Shown here: in pieces, positions 54,538 through 63,610 of the stretch | Position numbering within the stretch: position 1 is the stretch's first letter | Layout of the letters: each line of letters starts with the position of its first letter | NCBI GenBank assembly: GCA_017515465.1 | Contig: JAFWFV010000026.1 | Location: 16,173 to 80,172 of the forward strand | Reading direction: 5' to 3' | From: Clostridiales bacterium | GTDB lineage: Bacteria > Bacillota > Clostridia > Saccharofermentanales > Saccharofermentanaceae | Length of the DNA: 64,000 bases | Notes under the pieces: model-generated | What the model was told of the DNA's origin: nothing | Databases searched by the model: none | The model's input: the letters and a program-made list of their open reading frames with translations, nothing else | Translations under genes and position numbers: made by a program

Positions 54538-55791
54538 ATGAGACTTGCGACACTTTCTGAAAAAGAGATAATAATCACGCTTATAGCTATCGGATTGCTG
54601 CTGCTCTTCGCCTATGTTTTCGGCACCTTGATGGAAAAGATCAAGGGACCGAGGGTTGTAGGCGAGATATTGGGCGGCATGATACTGGGAGGCAGCTGTC
54701 TGTTCCTGCTCTTTCCGTCGTTGTCCGAACAGGTGTTTTTCTATTATCCGGAAGAGGGAAAGGTATTAAACATCTTTTACCAGCTGGGTCTCATTTTCCT
54801 GATGTTCCTTTCAGGCTACAATACTGACATCAAAGTGGACAGATCCAATGCAAAGACTATCAGTCTGGTATTTATAGGTGCAACGGTGATACCCATGGCC
54901 GGCAGCATTCCGTTCATCGGATTGTTCAGGGAGAGCTTCATCGGAACTATCGGTAACGATCTGTCATATAGTCTGGTCTTTGCCATAGGTGTTGCCATCA
55001 CCTCGATCCCTGTCATCTCCAAGATCTTTTTTGACATGGGTATCATGAATACCAGATTCTCAAATACCGTGCTTACGGTTTCAACGTTTCAGGATCTCTG
55101 TCTGTGGGTACTGCTGAACGTTGCCACACGCATAGCACAATCCGGTGAGATCAAGCTCAGTGAGATGATCGTCATAGTACTGGCAACCATAGGTATCTTT
55201 GCTGCAGTTGCCCTCATCTCGAAGTTCATCAGACAGATCAGGAACGTCTGGAAGGCGAATACATTCTATACGCTCAGTTTTGTCCTGCTCCTCCTTACCT
55301 GCGGGCTCTTGTACATGTTGGGTATTAATATCATGTACTCCGCATTTGTTGTGGGGTATCTGATCAAGGCAGTGTTCGGATCTGAAAAGAATACGGCTGA
55401 ACGCATGCACTTCCTGGAGAATATCGCTTTCTCATTCTTCATTCCCGTCTATTTTGCCCTGGTCGGCATCCAGCTGAATGTAGTGCATGATTTCTCGTTC
55501 CCCAGATTCCTGCTGTTCTTTGCCATAGCATTCGGGCTTGAGTTTATCGGAACCTGGCTACTATTACTGCCGTCCGGTCTTAAGATGAGCACCAGGATGA
55601 ATTTTGCAATAACGATGAATGCCAGAGGAGGCCCGGGAATAGTTCTTGCCACCGTGGCATATTCCTATAACATAATCAGTCTGGAATTCTTTACGGTACT
55701 GATATTGACTACCATGCTCTCCTCCATGATCGCAGGTTATTACCTGAGGTGGCAGCAGAGAAGGAACGATAAGGTGTTTGATGAACTCTGA
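54538..55791 (+). CDS. Cation:proton antiporter (CPA2/KefB-type membrane domain)
   Basis: 417 residues with about 12 membrane helices. The first segment VVGEILGGMILGGSCLF is the family's GEI.AGIILGP signature; the ending ARGGPGIVLATVAYSYN is the conserved helix near the C-terminus. There is no RCK/TrkA-N domain. It exchanges Na+ or K+ for protons. The ATG at 54538 has only a weak ribosome binding site, 31 nt after the HPt gene. Confidence 0.87.
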   Translation: MRLATLSEKEIIITLIAIGLLLLFAYVFGTLMEKIKGPRVVGEILGGMILGGSCLFLLFPSLSEQVFFYYPEEGKVLNIFYQLGLIFLMFLSGYNTDIKVDRSNAKTISLVFIGATVIPMAGSIPFIGLFRESFIGTIGNDLSYSLVFAIGVAITSIPVISKIFFDMGIMNTRFSNTVLTVSTFQDLCLWVLLNVATRIAQSGEIKLSEMIVIVLATIGIFAAVALISKFIRQIRNVWKANTFYTLSFVLLLLTCGLLYMLGINIMYSAFVVGYLIKAVFGSEKNTAERMHFLENIAFSFFIPVYFALVGIQLNVVHDFSFPRFLLFFAIAFGLEFIGTWLLLLPSGLKMSTRMNFAITMNARGGPGIVLATVAYSYNIISLEFFTVLILTTMLSSMIAGYYLRWQQRRNDKVFDEL

Positions 55792-57715
55792 ACTGTTCAC
55801 GGACAAGAAATACTTTGATAGAGTTAACAATATTATCCTGGCATGTTCCGGGATACTTGCACTGTTCAACCTGGTATTGACGGTCATGATGTATTATGGA
55901 ACCATTGAAAACAACTTTCCCGTTTTCTTTACATATCCGCTGTCGCTGGTGCTCCTGTTCTTATCCGGGATTAGATACATCAGGAACTTAGGACAGAGAA
56001 TGCGGGAAAATCTATGGCTGATCATTTCACTTATCGCCGTGAGCATATTATATTTCATTATCCATCTCTACAATTATTCAAATGCTCCATGGAACAACAA
56101 CGGACTGTTCGATGATGCAGCATGGGATATCTTCGTTGCGAGGGAAAGATGCTTTGCGGACGGCAGGTTCGAGACCATATACTGGGATAACAACATTGCT
56201 AACATCAGCAGGGAACTGATATTCCACTACTATATCTCGGTGTTGTTCAGGATCTTCGGGTATAATCTCGCAGTATTTAACGCAGGACTTATTGTCCTGG
56301 GGTGGATAACGGTGATCTTTACCATGCTTTGTGCACACGAACTGAAGCATAACACCGCATTTACCGTTCTGTCCGGAATTGCTCTCATGTTCTTTCCACT
56401 TCATTTTACGCAGGTGTACATGGGGCACAGATATGCAGTATGTCTGCCGCTCCTGATGATATCGTTCTATTTCATATTGCGTGCCTTCAGGAGGGCCTCA
56501 TACCCTGACGCAGCTGCCGGAGGCGTTTTTGCCGGCCTGACGATGAGCAGTGCGATAATGGGCAAGCATTATATCTACGGGCTTCTGATATCAGGAGTCA
56601 TTTACGGGATCAGGACTTATGTCAGGAACAGGGAAAAGATTCGTGAATACCTTTCGTCTGCTGCGGCAATAATCATAGGGTTTGTCATGTCATCGATCCC
56701 GCTCCTGGCATATATCATCGCGAATCCTGCCAGATACAATGTCAGGGAGGAGGGCCTGACAAAGATACTTCTTGAAAGGATCTCTTCCGAGGGCCTTACA
56801 CCGGTCCGGGAGAATTTAGATAACCTGAAGTATGTCCTGTTCTCTGAAATGACATGGCTGAGACAGTTTTCCACAGATCATCCCGTCTTTACATGGTATG
56901 CAGTACTGTTCCTGATAATTGGGACAGTAGTACTGATCAGATCAGGCAGGTACGAGATCACCGTTCTGATGCTGCTGCCGTTTGCCGGGTGCATCATCAC
57001 GACCTGTTATGATTTCCGTATCCTGTCAGCTGCGCCGTTCATAACGTTGACATTAGTCACTGGAGTCTTTTTCCTTTCCGAAAAGTTCATATCTCTCCTT
57101 AAGAGAGAGGAATATCTTTCGTCACCTGTTGCCGCGATACTTGTCATAGCCATGTTTCTTCCCGATGCCGTTTATCTTAAGAACCTGGCAGATGATCCCG
57201 GATCGATGCCGCTGCTGCCACACGGTTCCGTTGCTGTCTCCCGATATATCCAGGACCTGGCACTGGGGGATGAAGCCCCTGATACCTTGATGAGATCCGA
57301 CGAGTTCAACCTGGGAAATACAAATGACAGATACGATCTGTTCGCATGCGTCAGGTTTTCCTATGCTCACGTCCATGCTTTCCTCGGAGGGCAGTATTCC
57401 AGACATATATTAAATCTGTGCAGAGATTTTCCGTATAATCAGAGAAATGAAGATGATATGTATAGGATTGCATTCAAGACTATCGAAGACTATAAACCCG
57501 GGAATAAAGATCTGATGCTGGTATACGAGAACGGGGAACAGGTTGAATTCCTGATATATGAACTGATCAACACGGGGTATGTCGAGGCTGAATGGGAAAC
57601 CCTGACAGTTGACGGGCAGGAGATAGAGATGTGCAGGTTATACATTCATAACAGGGACATTAATGATTTTAAGGATGCAGTTGCACTTATCAAGGAGGAA
57701 CACGTATGGAACTGA
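55781..57715 (+). CDS. GT39/ArnT-like polytopic membrane glycosyltransferase
   Basis: 644 residues from the ATG at 55781; a TTG at 55778 is also possible. About 11-12 membrane helices cover residues ~20-460, then a soluble C-terminal part of ~180 residues. The early extracellular loop with NNNGLFDDAAWDIFVARERC, continuing to a conserved acidic pattern, resembles the PMT/ArnT/STT3 GT-C fold where Asp binds the lipid-phosphate sugar donor. Acceptor unknown; cell-wall polymers are likely. It overlaps the antiporter gene by 11 nt and the ACT gene by 10 nt. Confidence 0.72.
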   Translation: MNSELFTDKKYFDRVNNIILACSGILALFNLVLTVMMYYGTIENNFPVFFTYPLSLVLLFLSGIRYIRNLGQRMRENLWLIISLIAVSILYFIIHLYNYSNAPWNNNGLFDDAAWDIFVARERCFADGRFETIYWDNNIANISRELIFHYYISVLFRIFGYNLAVFNAGLIVLGWITVIFTMLCAHELKHNTAFTVLSGIALMFFPLHFTQVYMGHRYAVCLPLLMISFYFILRAFRRASYPDAAAGGVFAGLTMSSAIMGKHYIYGLLISGVIYGIRTYVRNREKIREYLSSAAAIIIGFVMSSIPLLAYIIANPARYNVREEGLTKILLERISSEGLTPVRENLDNLKYVLFSEMTWLRQFSTDHPVFTWYAVLFLIIGTVVLIRSGRYEITVLMLLPFAGCIITTCYDFRILSAAPFITLTLVTGVFFLSEKFISLLKREEYLSSPVAAILVIAMFLPDAVYLKNLADDPGSMPLLPHGSVAVSRYIQDLALGDEAPDTLMRSDEFNLGNTNDRYDLFACVRFSYAHVHAFLGGQYSRHILNLCRDFPYNQRNEDDMYRIAFKTIEDYKPGNKDLMLVYENGEQVEFLIYELINTGYVEAEWETLTVDGQEIEMCRLYIHNRDINDFKDAVALIKEEHVWN

Positions 57716-58071
57716 AGATACTGAATTATGAACTGACGGTTTGCAAGGTAAATGATACATCTTCCATAGACCTTGATTCTGAGTTCTTTTTTGCAGCCAG
57801 GACCGACGAGGAGATCTCTCTGGTCTGCAAGACATCAGATGTTCCCTCGGAAACGATCGAGAGGGAGGACGGATGGAGAGGATTCAGGATAACCGGAGTG
57901 CTTGATTTCGGACTGATAGGAATCCTTTCAAAGATCTCAGGCATCCTGGCAGATAATGGAATAGGCATATTTGCCGTATCAACGTATAATACCGACTATA
58001 TCCTGGTTAAGGAAGAGAACTTTGACAGGGCGCTTTCTGCCCTGTCTGACAACGGATACAATATAACATGA
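57706..58071 (+). CDS. ACT-domain protein
   Basis: 121 residues, strong AAGGAGG ribosome binding site inside the end of the previous gene. Two ACT-like halves can be read; the second, FGLIGILSKISGILADNGIGIF, with AVSTYNTDYILVKE, is the ACT_7 pattern of small stand-alone amino-acid-binding proteins (CASTOR-like family). A ligand cannot be named. It is translationally coupled to the glycosyltransferase and precedes the nicotinamidase-GNAT fusion by 13 nt. Confidence 0.82.
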   Translation: MELKILNYELTVCKVNDTSSIDLDSEFFFAARTDEEISLVCKTSDVPSETIEREDGWRGFRITGVLDFGLIGILSKISGILADNGIGIFAVSTYNTDYILVKEENFDRALSALSDNGYNIT

Positions 58072-58084
58072 TCGGAGATAAGAT

Positions 58085-59185
58085 ATGGTATTGCTCGTTA
58101 TTGACACACAGAAGGGGATAACTGACTCCAGGCTGTATGCTTTTGACAGATTAAGAGAAAATATCTCAACGCTCATAGATGAGGCACGCAGAAGCGGCGT
58201 TGAGGTCATCTATGTCCGGCATGATGACGGGGAAGGATCAGGATTTTCCGCAGGAGACGAAGATCACAAGATCTACGGCGGCTTCAGACCTCTTCCCGGT
58301 GAGAGGATATTCGATAAGAAAGTAAATAATGCTTTTTCAAACAGCTCGGGTCTTTTGACATATCTCCAGAACATGAAAGCCAAAAGGATAATAACCGTCG
58401 GGTTGCAGACTGACTACTGCGTTGATGCTACCGTCAAGAGCGGGATGGATCACGGCTTTGAGATGATTGTGCCTGCATACTGTAATTCAACGAGGAGTAA
58501 TGATCTGTTTAGGTCGGAGGACATATACCGGTACTACAATGAGATCATCTGGCCGGAACGTTATGCATCATGTATATCCGTTGATGATACGGTAAAGATG
58601 ATAAGGGAATATCAGCCTTTCGGATATAAGCCGTATCTGATGCCCTGTGAAACCCGTGACTTTGAATCCGGCAGGCTCCTGATGAGAAAGTTCCGTTATG
58701 ATGACATTGATTCCATGATGAGGAACTGGATCTCGGATGATGACGTTCAGAATAAATACGGGGAGCCTGCATATAAGACTCGTGAAGAGGTAAGATCTCT
58801 CCTGGACGCTTTTATCTGCAGATATCAGAGCGGATACGGATTCAGATGGGCAGTGATCGAGAAGTCATCCGGTGAGTGCATAGGACAGATCGCGTATTTC
58901 CTTGTGAATGCAGAAAGCGGATTCGGTGAGATCGAATACTGTATCGGCAGAGCCTATCAGGGCAGGGGATATGCCACAGAAGCTGCCAGAGCCGTCATAG
59001 ATCACGGTTTTGACGTCATAGGATTTAACAAGGTGCAGATCTGCGTAAGGCCTGCAAATACGCCATCTCAAAAAGTGATCGATAAGTGCGGATTCAAATA
59101 TGACGGCACTCTGAGAGACTATTTCCTCATAGATGGAGAGCATCAGGACCGTAAATACTATTCAATTCTTAAAAATGAGAGGTAA
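58085..59185 (+). CDS. Fusion of a nicotinamidase/isochorismatase-like hydrolase and a GNAT acetyltransferase
   Basis: 366 residues, GGAGAT ribosome binding site. Residues ~1-180 form a cysteine hydrolase: Asp in VIDTQKG, the Lys in the loop ERIFDKKVNNAF and nucleophile Cys in GLQTDYCVDATVKSG. Residues ~200-366 are a RimJ-type GNAT: RLLMRKFRYDDID, then the acetyl-CoA loop GRAYQGRGYATEAARAV and ANTPSQKVIDKCGF. Both parts look complete, with a ~20-residue linker. I see no frameshift at the junction. A bifunctional enzyme or a hydrolase that feeds or modifies the acetyltransferase substrate is possible; the pathway is unknown. Confidence 0.88.
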   Translation: MVLLVIDTQKGITDSRLYAFDRLRENISTLIDEARRSGVEVIYVRHDDGEGSGFSAGDEDHKIYGGFRPLPGERIFDKKVNNAFSNSSGLLTYLQNMKAKRIITVGLQTDYCVDATVKSGMDHGFEMIVPAYCNSTRSNDLFRSEDIYRYYNEIIWPERYASCISVDDTVKMIREYQPFGYKPYLMPCETRDFESGRLLMRKFRYDDIDSMMRNWISDDDVQNKYGEPAYKTREEVRSLLDAFICRYQSGYGFRWAVIEKSSGECIGQIAYFLVNAESGFGEIEYCIGRAYQGRGYATEAARAVIDHGFDVIGFNKVQICVRPANTPSQKVIDKCGFKYDGTLRDYFLIDGEHQDRKYYSILKNER

Positions 59186-59194
59186 TGGTATAAT
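59166..59194 (+). promoter_or_regulatory. Candidate promoter of the small lipoprotein gene
   Basis: A perfect TATAAT (59189-59194) after a weak -35 TTCTTA (59166-59171) with a 17-nt spacer, overlapping the end of the nicotinamidase-GNAT gene. Confidence 0.5.
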
Positions 59195-59223
59195 CGTTGT
59201 ACCGGTTTATGGAGGGTAGACAA

Positions 59224-59577
59224 ATGCGAAAGACGCTATGTATCTTGTTGTCAGTTCTGATGCTCTTTCTCATGAGCACAGGCCTTTACGGCTGCGGCAA
59301 GGATACTGATTATCCTTCCGTTCAGGCAATGTATCAGGCACATAAGAACGGAGAGGACATAATCGGCAAGACCGTTGAGCTCATGGCATCCCACGATTAT
59401 TACATGGGACAGATCTTTTACGGCCCCATGCCGGAATACGGACCTAATGTCAGTATAGATGTCACCGGTGACGGTGTAGAGAATATCAAGGAGGAAGATC
59501 AGCTGGTGATCAAGGTTACAAAGATCAACTCTGATGGCCAATTTGCGTTTTCCATTTCAGCTGAACTGGTTGACTGA
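59224..59577 (+). CDS. Small lipoprotein of unknown function
   Basis: 117 residues from the ATG at 59224, with GGAGGG 7 nt upstream; an earlier in-frame start at 59197 lacks this. Signal peptide with lipobox LYGC (Cys at ~24). The remaining ~90 residues have the pattern VGKTVELMAS-like/ITKINSDGQFAFSISAELV, an OB-fold-like small domain seen in other clostridial lipoproteins; this is only a guess. It overlaps the ABC-F gene by one base (TGATG). Confidence 0.75.
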   Translation: MRKTLCILLSVLMLFLMSTGLYGCGKDTDYPSVQAMYQAHKNGEDIIGKTVELMASHDYYMGQIFYGPMPEYGPNVSIDVTGDGVENIKEEDQLVIKVTKINSDGQFAFSISAELVD

Positions 59578-61493
59578 TGCCTTTAATTACTGTTGACAAT
59601 ATATCGATGAACTTCGGGACACGCCAAATACTGGATGGTGTGTCTTTCCGCGTCGAGGAGGGAGACAGGATCGCATTTGTTGGTGATAACGGAGCGGGCA
59701 AATCCACATTGTTCAAGATAATCAGCGGCAAATATGAACCCTCATCCGGAAACATTATATTCCATGGGAATACCATGGCGGGATTCCTGTCCCAGAATAT
59801 GGATGAACAGGATCTCACGTCGTCCAGTCTCAAACCCAGAAAGATGCAGGAGCTGGAAGCTGATATCGTTGCCATGGAAAGCGAGATCGCAAATGCAGAT
59901 GATCCTGATAGGAATGATCTGATGGCAAGCTATGCGGATCTCATAGCGGAATATGAGGCAATGGGCGGTTACGACTACGAACACAGGCTCCATGATGCCC
60001 TGGGAGGCCTGGGCCTTACCGGCATCAACGACAGGACTGATCTCATGACCCTCTCGGGAGGGGAAAAGATGAGGGTGTGCCTGGCCAGGCTGATCGTGGA
60101 GCATCCCGATGTCATACTGCTGGACGAGCCTACCAACCATCTGGATTTTGAAGCCATCGAGTGGCTGGAGGGATTCCTCAAGTCCTATGGCGGCGCTGTA
60201 TTTGTCATTACTCATGACCGTCATTTTATCGACAGTGTAGCCAACAGGGTGATAGAGCTGGATAACGGCAGGATCACTATGTACAAGGGCAACTATTCAG
60301 CATATAAGGAACAGAAGGCAGAACGCCTCAAGACACTGGAATCCGAGATCGCAAATCTCGAGGCTCAGTACGAGCACCAGCTGGAAGTTAAGCAGACCAT
60401 GCTGTCCCACCGCAATATCAGCGGATACCATCAGAGGGAAAAGATGGTGGATAAGCTTGAGGCGATCCTTGAGGCCAAGCGTGAGAAAAGACCGTCAGAG
60501 TTTGCCAAGATGAACTTTAAGGCTGTTCCCGTAGAGAGGACAGGAAAGAGCGACAGGCTTATCCTGAAATGTGAGAATGTTTCCAAGCAGTTTGATGATT
60601 CAGATGCTCCGCTGTTCGAGGATGTGTCATTTGAACTGAACGCTGATAACAAGATATTCTTCTGCGGGCCCAACGGATGCGGCAAGACAACGCTCCTTCA
60701 TATGCTGACTGGAGATGCTGTAGGCAATTCAGGCACCATCTATCTGTCGTCAGGTCTGAAGTGCGGTGTTATGGGTCAGTTTGTTCCCTTCGAAGATGAG
60801 AGCAGGACCTTGTACGATGAACTGATCGCAGATACTGATCTGACAGTAACTGATGCCAGGAGCCTTCTGGCCAGGTTCGGATTCAGGGGAGAAGCGGTCT
60901 TCAAGACCATCGATATGCTCTCCGGCGGTGAGAGATCGAGGCTTTATCTGTGCAAGCTCCTGGAGGAAAACCCCGATCTTTTGATCCTAGATGAACCTAC
61001 GAATCACCTGGACATCAATTCCAGAGAGATCCTGGAAGATGCTCTGAGCTATTACGACGGAGCTATAGTTTGCGTCAGCCATGACCGTTTCTTTATCGAT
61101 AAATGTGCTGACAGGATCCTCGGCTTCAAGAACGGACATGCTGCCGTTTACGATAAATACGATTACTACCTTTCTGATTACAAGAAAAAAGAGGCGGCAG
61201 TTCAGACCGCAAAGCCTGCGGAAGAAAAGGAAAAGACAGAAAAGACACCTCATTCTTCGGCTAACGTTAACCCTGCAAAAGCCAGAAAGGAACTGGCCAG
61301 AAAGAGAGACAGGCTCCGTGAACTGGAAAAGCTCATCGGTACTCTTGAAGACAGACAGTCAGAACTTCAAGATTGTTTTATAAAAGGAGCGGGAGAAGAA
61401 GAGTATAATGAGTACGGTAATAATGCTCAGCTGCTAAAGGATTATTATGATGAGTTCTTCGAATTGGGCGAGGAAATTGAGGAGCAGCAATAA
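59577..61493 (+). CDS. ABC-F family ATPase
   Basis: 638 residues, two ABC domains and no membrane segments. ABC1 (~2-250) has GDNGAGKST and LSGGEKMR with LLDEPTNHLD; ABC2 (~315-540) has GPNGCGKTT and LSGGERSR with LILDEPTNHLD. A helical linker (~245-300) joins them, and a C-terminal Lys/Glu-rich coiled coil (~555-638) follows. ABC-F proteins act on the ribosome at the E site; Uup/YdiF-like translation factors and antibiotic-protection proteins both belong here, and sequence alone does not separate them. Confidence 0.9.
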   Translation: MPLITVDNISMNFGTRQILDGVSFRVEEGDRIAFVGDNGAGKSTLFKIISGKYEPSSGNIIFHGNTMAGFLSQNMDEQDLTSSSLKPRKMQELEADIVAMESEIANADDPDRNDLMASYADLIAEYEAMGGYDYEHRLHDALGGLGLTGINDRTDLMTLSGGEKMRVCLARLIVEHPDVILLDEPTNHLDFEAIEWLEGFLKSYGGAVFVITHDRHFIDSVANRVIELDNGRITMYKGNYSAYKEQKAERLKTLESEIANLEAQYEHQLEVKQTMLSHRNISGYHQREKMVDKLEAILEAKREKRPSEFAKMNFKAVPVERTGKSDRLILKCENVSKQFDDSDAPLFEDVSFELNADNKIFFCGPNGCGKTTLLHMLTGDAVGNSGTIYLSSGLKCGVMGQFVPFEDESRTLYDELIADTDLTVTDARSLLARFGFRGEAVFKTIDMLSGGERSRLYLCKLLEENPDLLILDEPTNHLDINSREILEDALSYYDGAIVCVSHDRFFIDKCADRILGFKNGHAAVYDKYDYYLSDYKKKEAAVQTAKPAEEKEKTEKTPHSSANVNPAKARKELARKRDRLRELEKLIGTLEDRQSELQDCFIKGAGEEEYNEYGNNAQLLKDYYDEFFELGEEIEEQQ

Positions 61494-61517
61494 TGAGAGG
61501 CAGGGACGGGATAATAG

Positions 61518-62369
61518 ATGACTAAAGGATCAGGGATCGTAAGCGGAGATGATCTGAAGAGAATGCAGAATATTCAGCTTGAACTGATGACTGAATTTGA
61601 CCGTGTATGCAGAAAGCACTGTATCAAATATGCCATTACATGCGGTACATTGCTGGGAGCAGTCAGGCACCACGGATTTATTCCGTGGGATAATGATGCT
61701 GATGTTACCATGCTAAGGGAAGAGTATGAGAAGTTCAAGAAGGTTACATCAGATCTGGATCCATCAATATGTTTCTTTCAGGATCACGACACTGATCCTG
61801 AATATCTGTGGGGATACGGCAAGATCCGCCGCACGGGAACCACATTTATCCGTGAGGGTCAGGAACATCTGCACTGCAAGACAGGCGTATACATAGATGT
61901 AATGCCTCTGGATGATATCCCGTCATCATCATTCGGACAGAAATTGAATGACATCAAATGCTTTTGCCTGAGAAAGATCCTGTGGTCCAGGGTTGCTGTT
62001 GTAAACAGCAGCCAGCTGAGATGGAAGCTGATCTCAAAGATCCCTGTTTCCACGGTCTATAGATCATTGAACAAGGCAGCATCCAGGAGCAGGAATTCCA
62101 GCAGGAATCCTGTCAGGGTCCTGACACTGCCTTCGGGCGGCAAGGAGAGGAGCGAAGTATATGGATCAGGAAAGAATGATACCAGCCTCCGCTACGGCAT
62201 GCCCAAGGAATGGTTCCTGGAGCTTACCGATTATCAGTTTGAGGACAAGGTATTTATGGGGACCAGATACTTTGACGAGTATCTGACTTCGAGATACGGT
62301 GATTATATGAAACTGCCGCCTGAGGAGAAACAGGTCGCAAAAGACCCTGCAGTTGTGTGGGAATTCTGA
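61518..62369 (+). CDS. LicD-family phosphotransferase
   Basis: 283 residues. N-terminal LicD core: YAITCGTLLGAVRHHGFIPWDNDADV. The family motif is normally DDDxD; here the second Asp is Asn and the fourth position is Ala (DNDAD). LicD proteins transfer phosphocholine or related groups to teichoic acids or glycans. A second conserved block is YIDVMPLDDIP. Only a weak ribosome binding site precedes the ATG. Confidence 0.82.
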   Translation: MTKGSGIVSGDDLKRMQNIQLELMTEFDRVCRKHCIKYAITCGTLLGAVRHHGFIPWDNDADVTMLREEYEKFKKVTSDLDPSICFFQDHDTDPEYLWGYGKIRRTGTTFIREGQEHLHCKTGVYIDVMPLDDIPSSSFGQKLNDIKCFCLRKILWSRVAVVNSSQLRWKLISKIPVSTVYRSLNKAASRSRNSSRNPVRVLTLPSGGKERSEVYGSGKNDTSLRYGMPKEWFLELTDYQFEDKVFMGTRYFDEYLTSRYGDYMKLPPEEKQVAKDPAVVWEF

Positions 62370-62382
62370 AAGGAGACAACTT

Positions 62383-62919
62383 ATGGTTATCGAGACACGT
62401 GGAGGTATGACAAAGGAAGAAGCCAGGGAACTGGTTAATATATCATCTTCCTTCAGAGACCTGAAAAAGAACCCTGAAGCCAAGTTGAAGGATTATATCC
62501 GTGAATCGCTGGTATTGTCGATCATTGCATTTGTTCTGCTGGTGATACTCATCGTTACACATTTTATCTCTTCTTCTGTCCTGAATACCGTCGGAATGGT
62601 GCTTGCAGCCGTCTGTCTGGTATTCGGCATCATGTTCCACATCATGCTCAGGAGCAGGATCAGTGCTTATGTGAGATCCGTCAGCTCAGATCCCAAGAAG
62701 ATAGTCCTGGATGAAAATGGCATAGAGATGATCAATGAGGGAGTGCAGAAGATCAATCTGGACTGGAAGAATGTTTACATGGTCAGAGCCTTTGAACACC
62801 TGGTCGTGTTCCTTTCCAACGATGTCAGCGGTATATCCATAATCTCGTCCATTGACCACAAGGATGAGGTCTTCGGATATATCAAGGAAAATCACATCAA
62901 TGTTAAGACGGTAGGCTGA
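62383..62919 (+). CDS. YcxB-like membrane protein
   Basis: 178 residues from the ATG at 62383, AGGAG 7 nt upstream. The N-terminal ~45 residues are charged helix, then two membrane helices (~45-95), then a C-terminal ~75-residue domain with IVLDENGIEMINEGVQKINLDWKNVYMV in part, resembling the YcxB C-terminal/PH-like domain. Function unknown in this family. It lies 13 nt after the LicD gene and 3 nt before the NUDIX gene. Confidence 0.65.
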   Translation: MVIETRGGMTKEEARELVNISSSFRDLKKNPEAKLKDYIRESLVLSIIAFVLLVILIVTHFISSSVLNTVGMVLAAVCLVFGIMFHIMLRSRISAYVRSVSSDPKKIVLDENGIEMINEGVQKINLDWKNVYMVRAFEHLVVFLSNDVSGISIISSIDHKDEVFGYIKENHINVKTVG

Positions 62920-62922
62920 TAC

Positions 62923-63507
62923 ATGGAAGATGACAAGGACCTGATCTGGCAGGAGATATCCACCGAACACCTGATACAAAATGAATGGATAGACGTGAGA
63001 TGTTCGCGTTACCGTTTCCCCGACGGCAGTGAATACGAGCCTTTCTACAGCTACAGCAGACGTGATTACGTAGTGATCGTTGCCTCGGATGAGGAGGGCA
63101 GATTTCTCTGCGTCAAACAGTTCAGGCAGGGCATAAAGAAGGTTACGACGGAGTTCCCTGCAGGCGGTATCGAGCGTAAGGACGGCAAGGAATACGGTGA
63201 TGCATCTGACATATCATCTGAAGATGCTCTGCAGGCTGCCATAAGGGAATTGAGAGAGGAAACGGGATATGAATCAGATGAATGGAAACATCTTCTGACC
63301 GTACCTTCCAATGCCACCATATCTGATAACTATGCACATATATTCTCGGCAAGGAACTGCAGAAAGGTATCAGACCTGTCCCTGGACGAGACTGAGTTTC
63401 TCAAGGTAATAAGACTTACCCCTCAGGAGATTGAGACCATGATCTCGGAGGGAAGGTTCCTGCAGGCCATGCATATTACTGCGTGGCTCCTGGCTCAGCG
63501 CGGCTGA
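62923..63507 (+). CDS. NUDIX hydrolase with an enlarged NUDIX loop
   Basis: 194 residues. The NUDIX helix RELREETGY with the upstream Glu (E-x7-RE) is intact, and the leader EFPAGGIE fits an ADP-ribose-like pyrophosphatase. However, about 13 extra residues separate the conserved Gly from that Glu, so the loop is longer than in the classic box. The C-terminal ~55 residues have no recognised motif. Substrate unknown. The start overlaps nothing; it is 3 nt after the YcxB-like gene. Confidence 0.83.
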   Translation: MEDDKDLIWQEISTEHLIQNEWIDVRCSRYRFPDGSEYEPFYSYSRRDYVVIVASDEEGRFLCVKQFRQGIKKVTTEFPAGGIERKDGKEYGDASDISSEDALQAAIRELREETGYESDEWKHLLTVPSNATISDNYAHIFSARNCRKVSDLSLDETEFLKVIRLTPQEIETMISEGRFLQAMHITAWLLAQRG

Positions 63508-63548
63508 CCTTAAGTCAAATATCGCTAACAAAAAGTTTCAATCGGTAT

Positions 63549-63577
63549 TTGTACAACTCGTATCCTGCTAATATAAT
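63549..63577 (+). promoter_or_regulatory. Promoter of leuC
   Basis: TTGTAC (63549-63554), 17-nt spacer, TATAAT (63572-63577), 34 nt before the leuC ATG. No T-box or other leader fits in the gap 63508-63610. Confidence 0.55.
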
Positions 63578-63610
63578 CTATATATAGCATGAGAATCGAG
63601 GTGTGCATCT

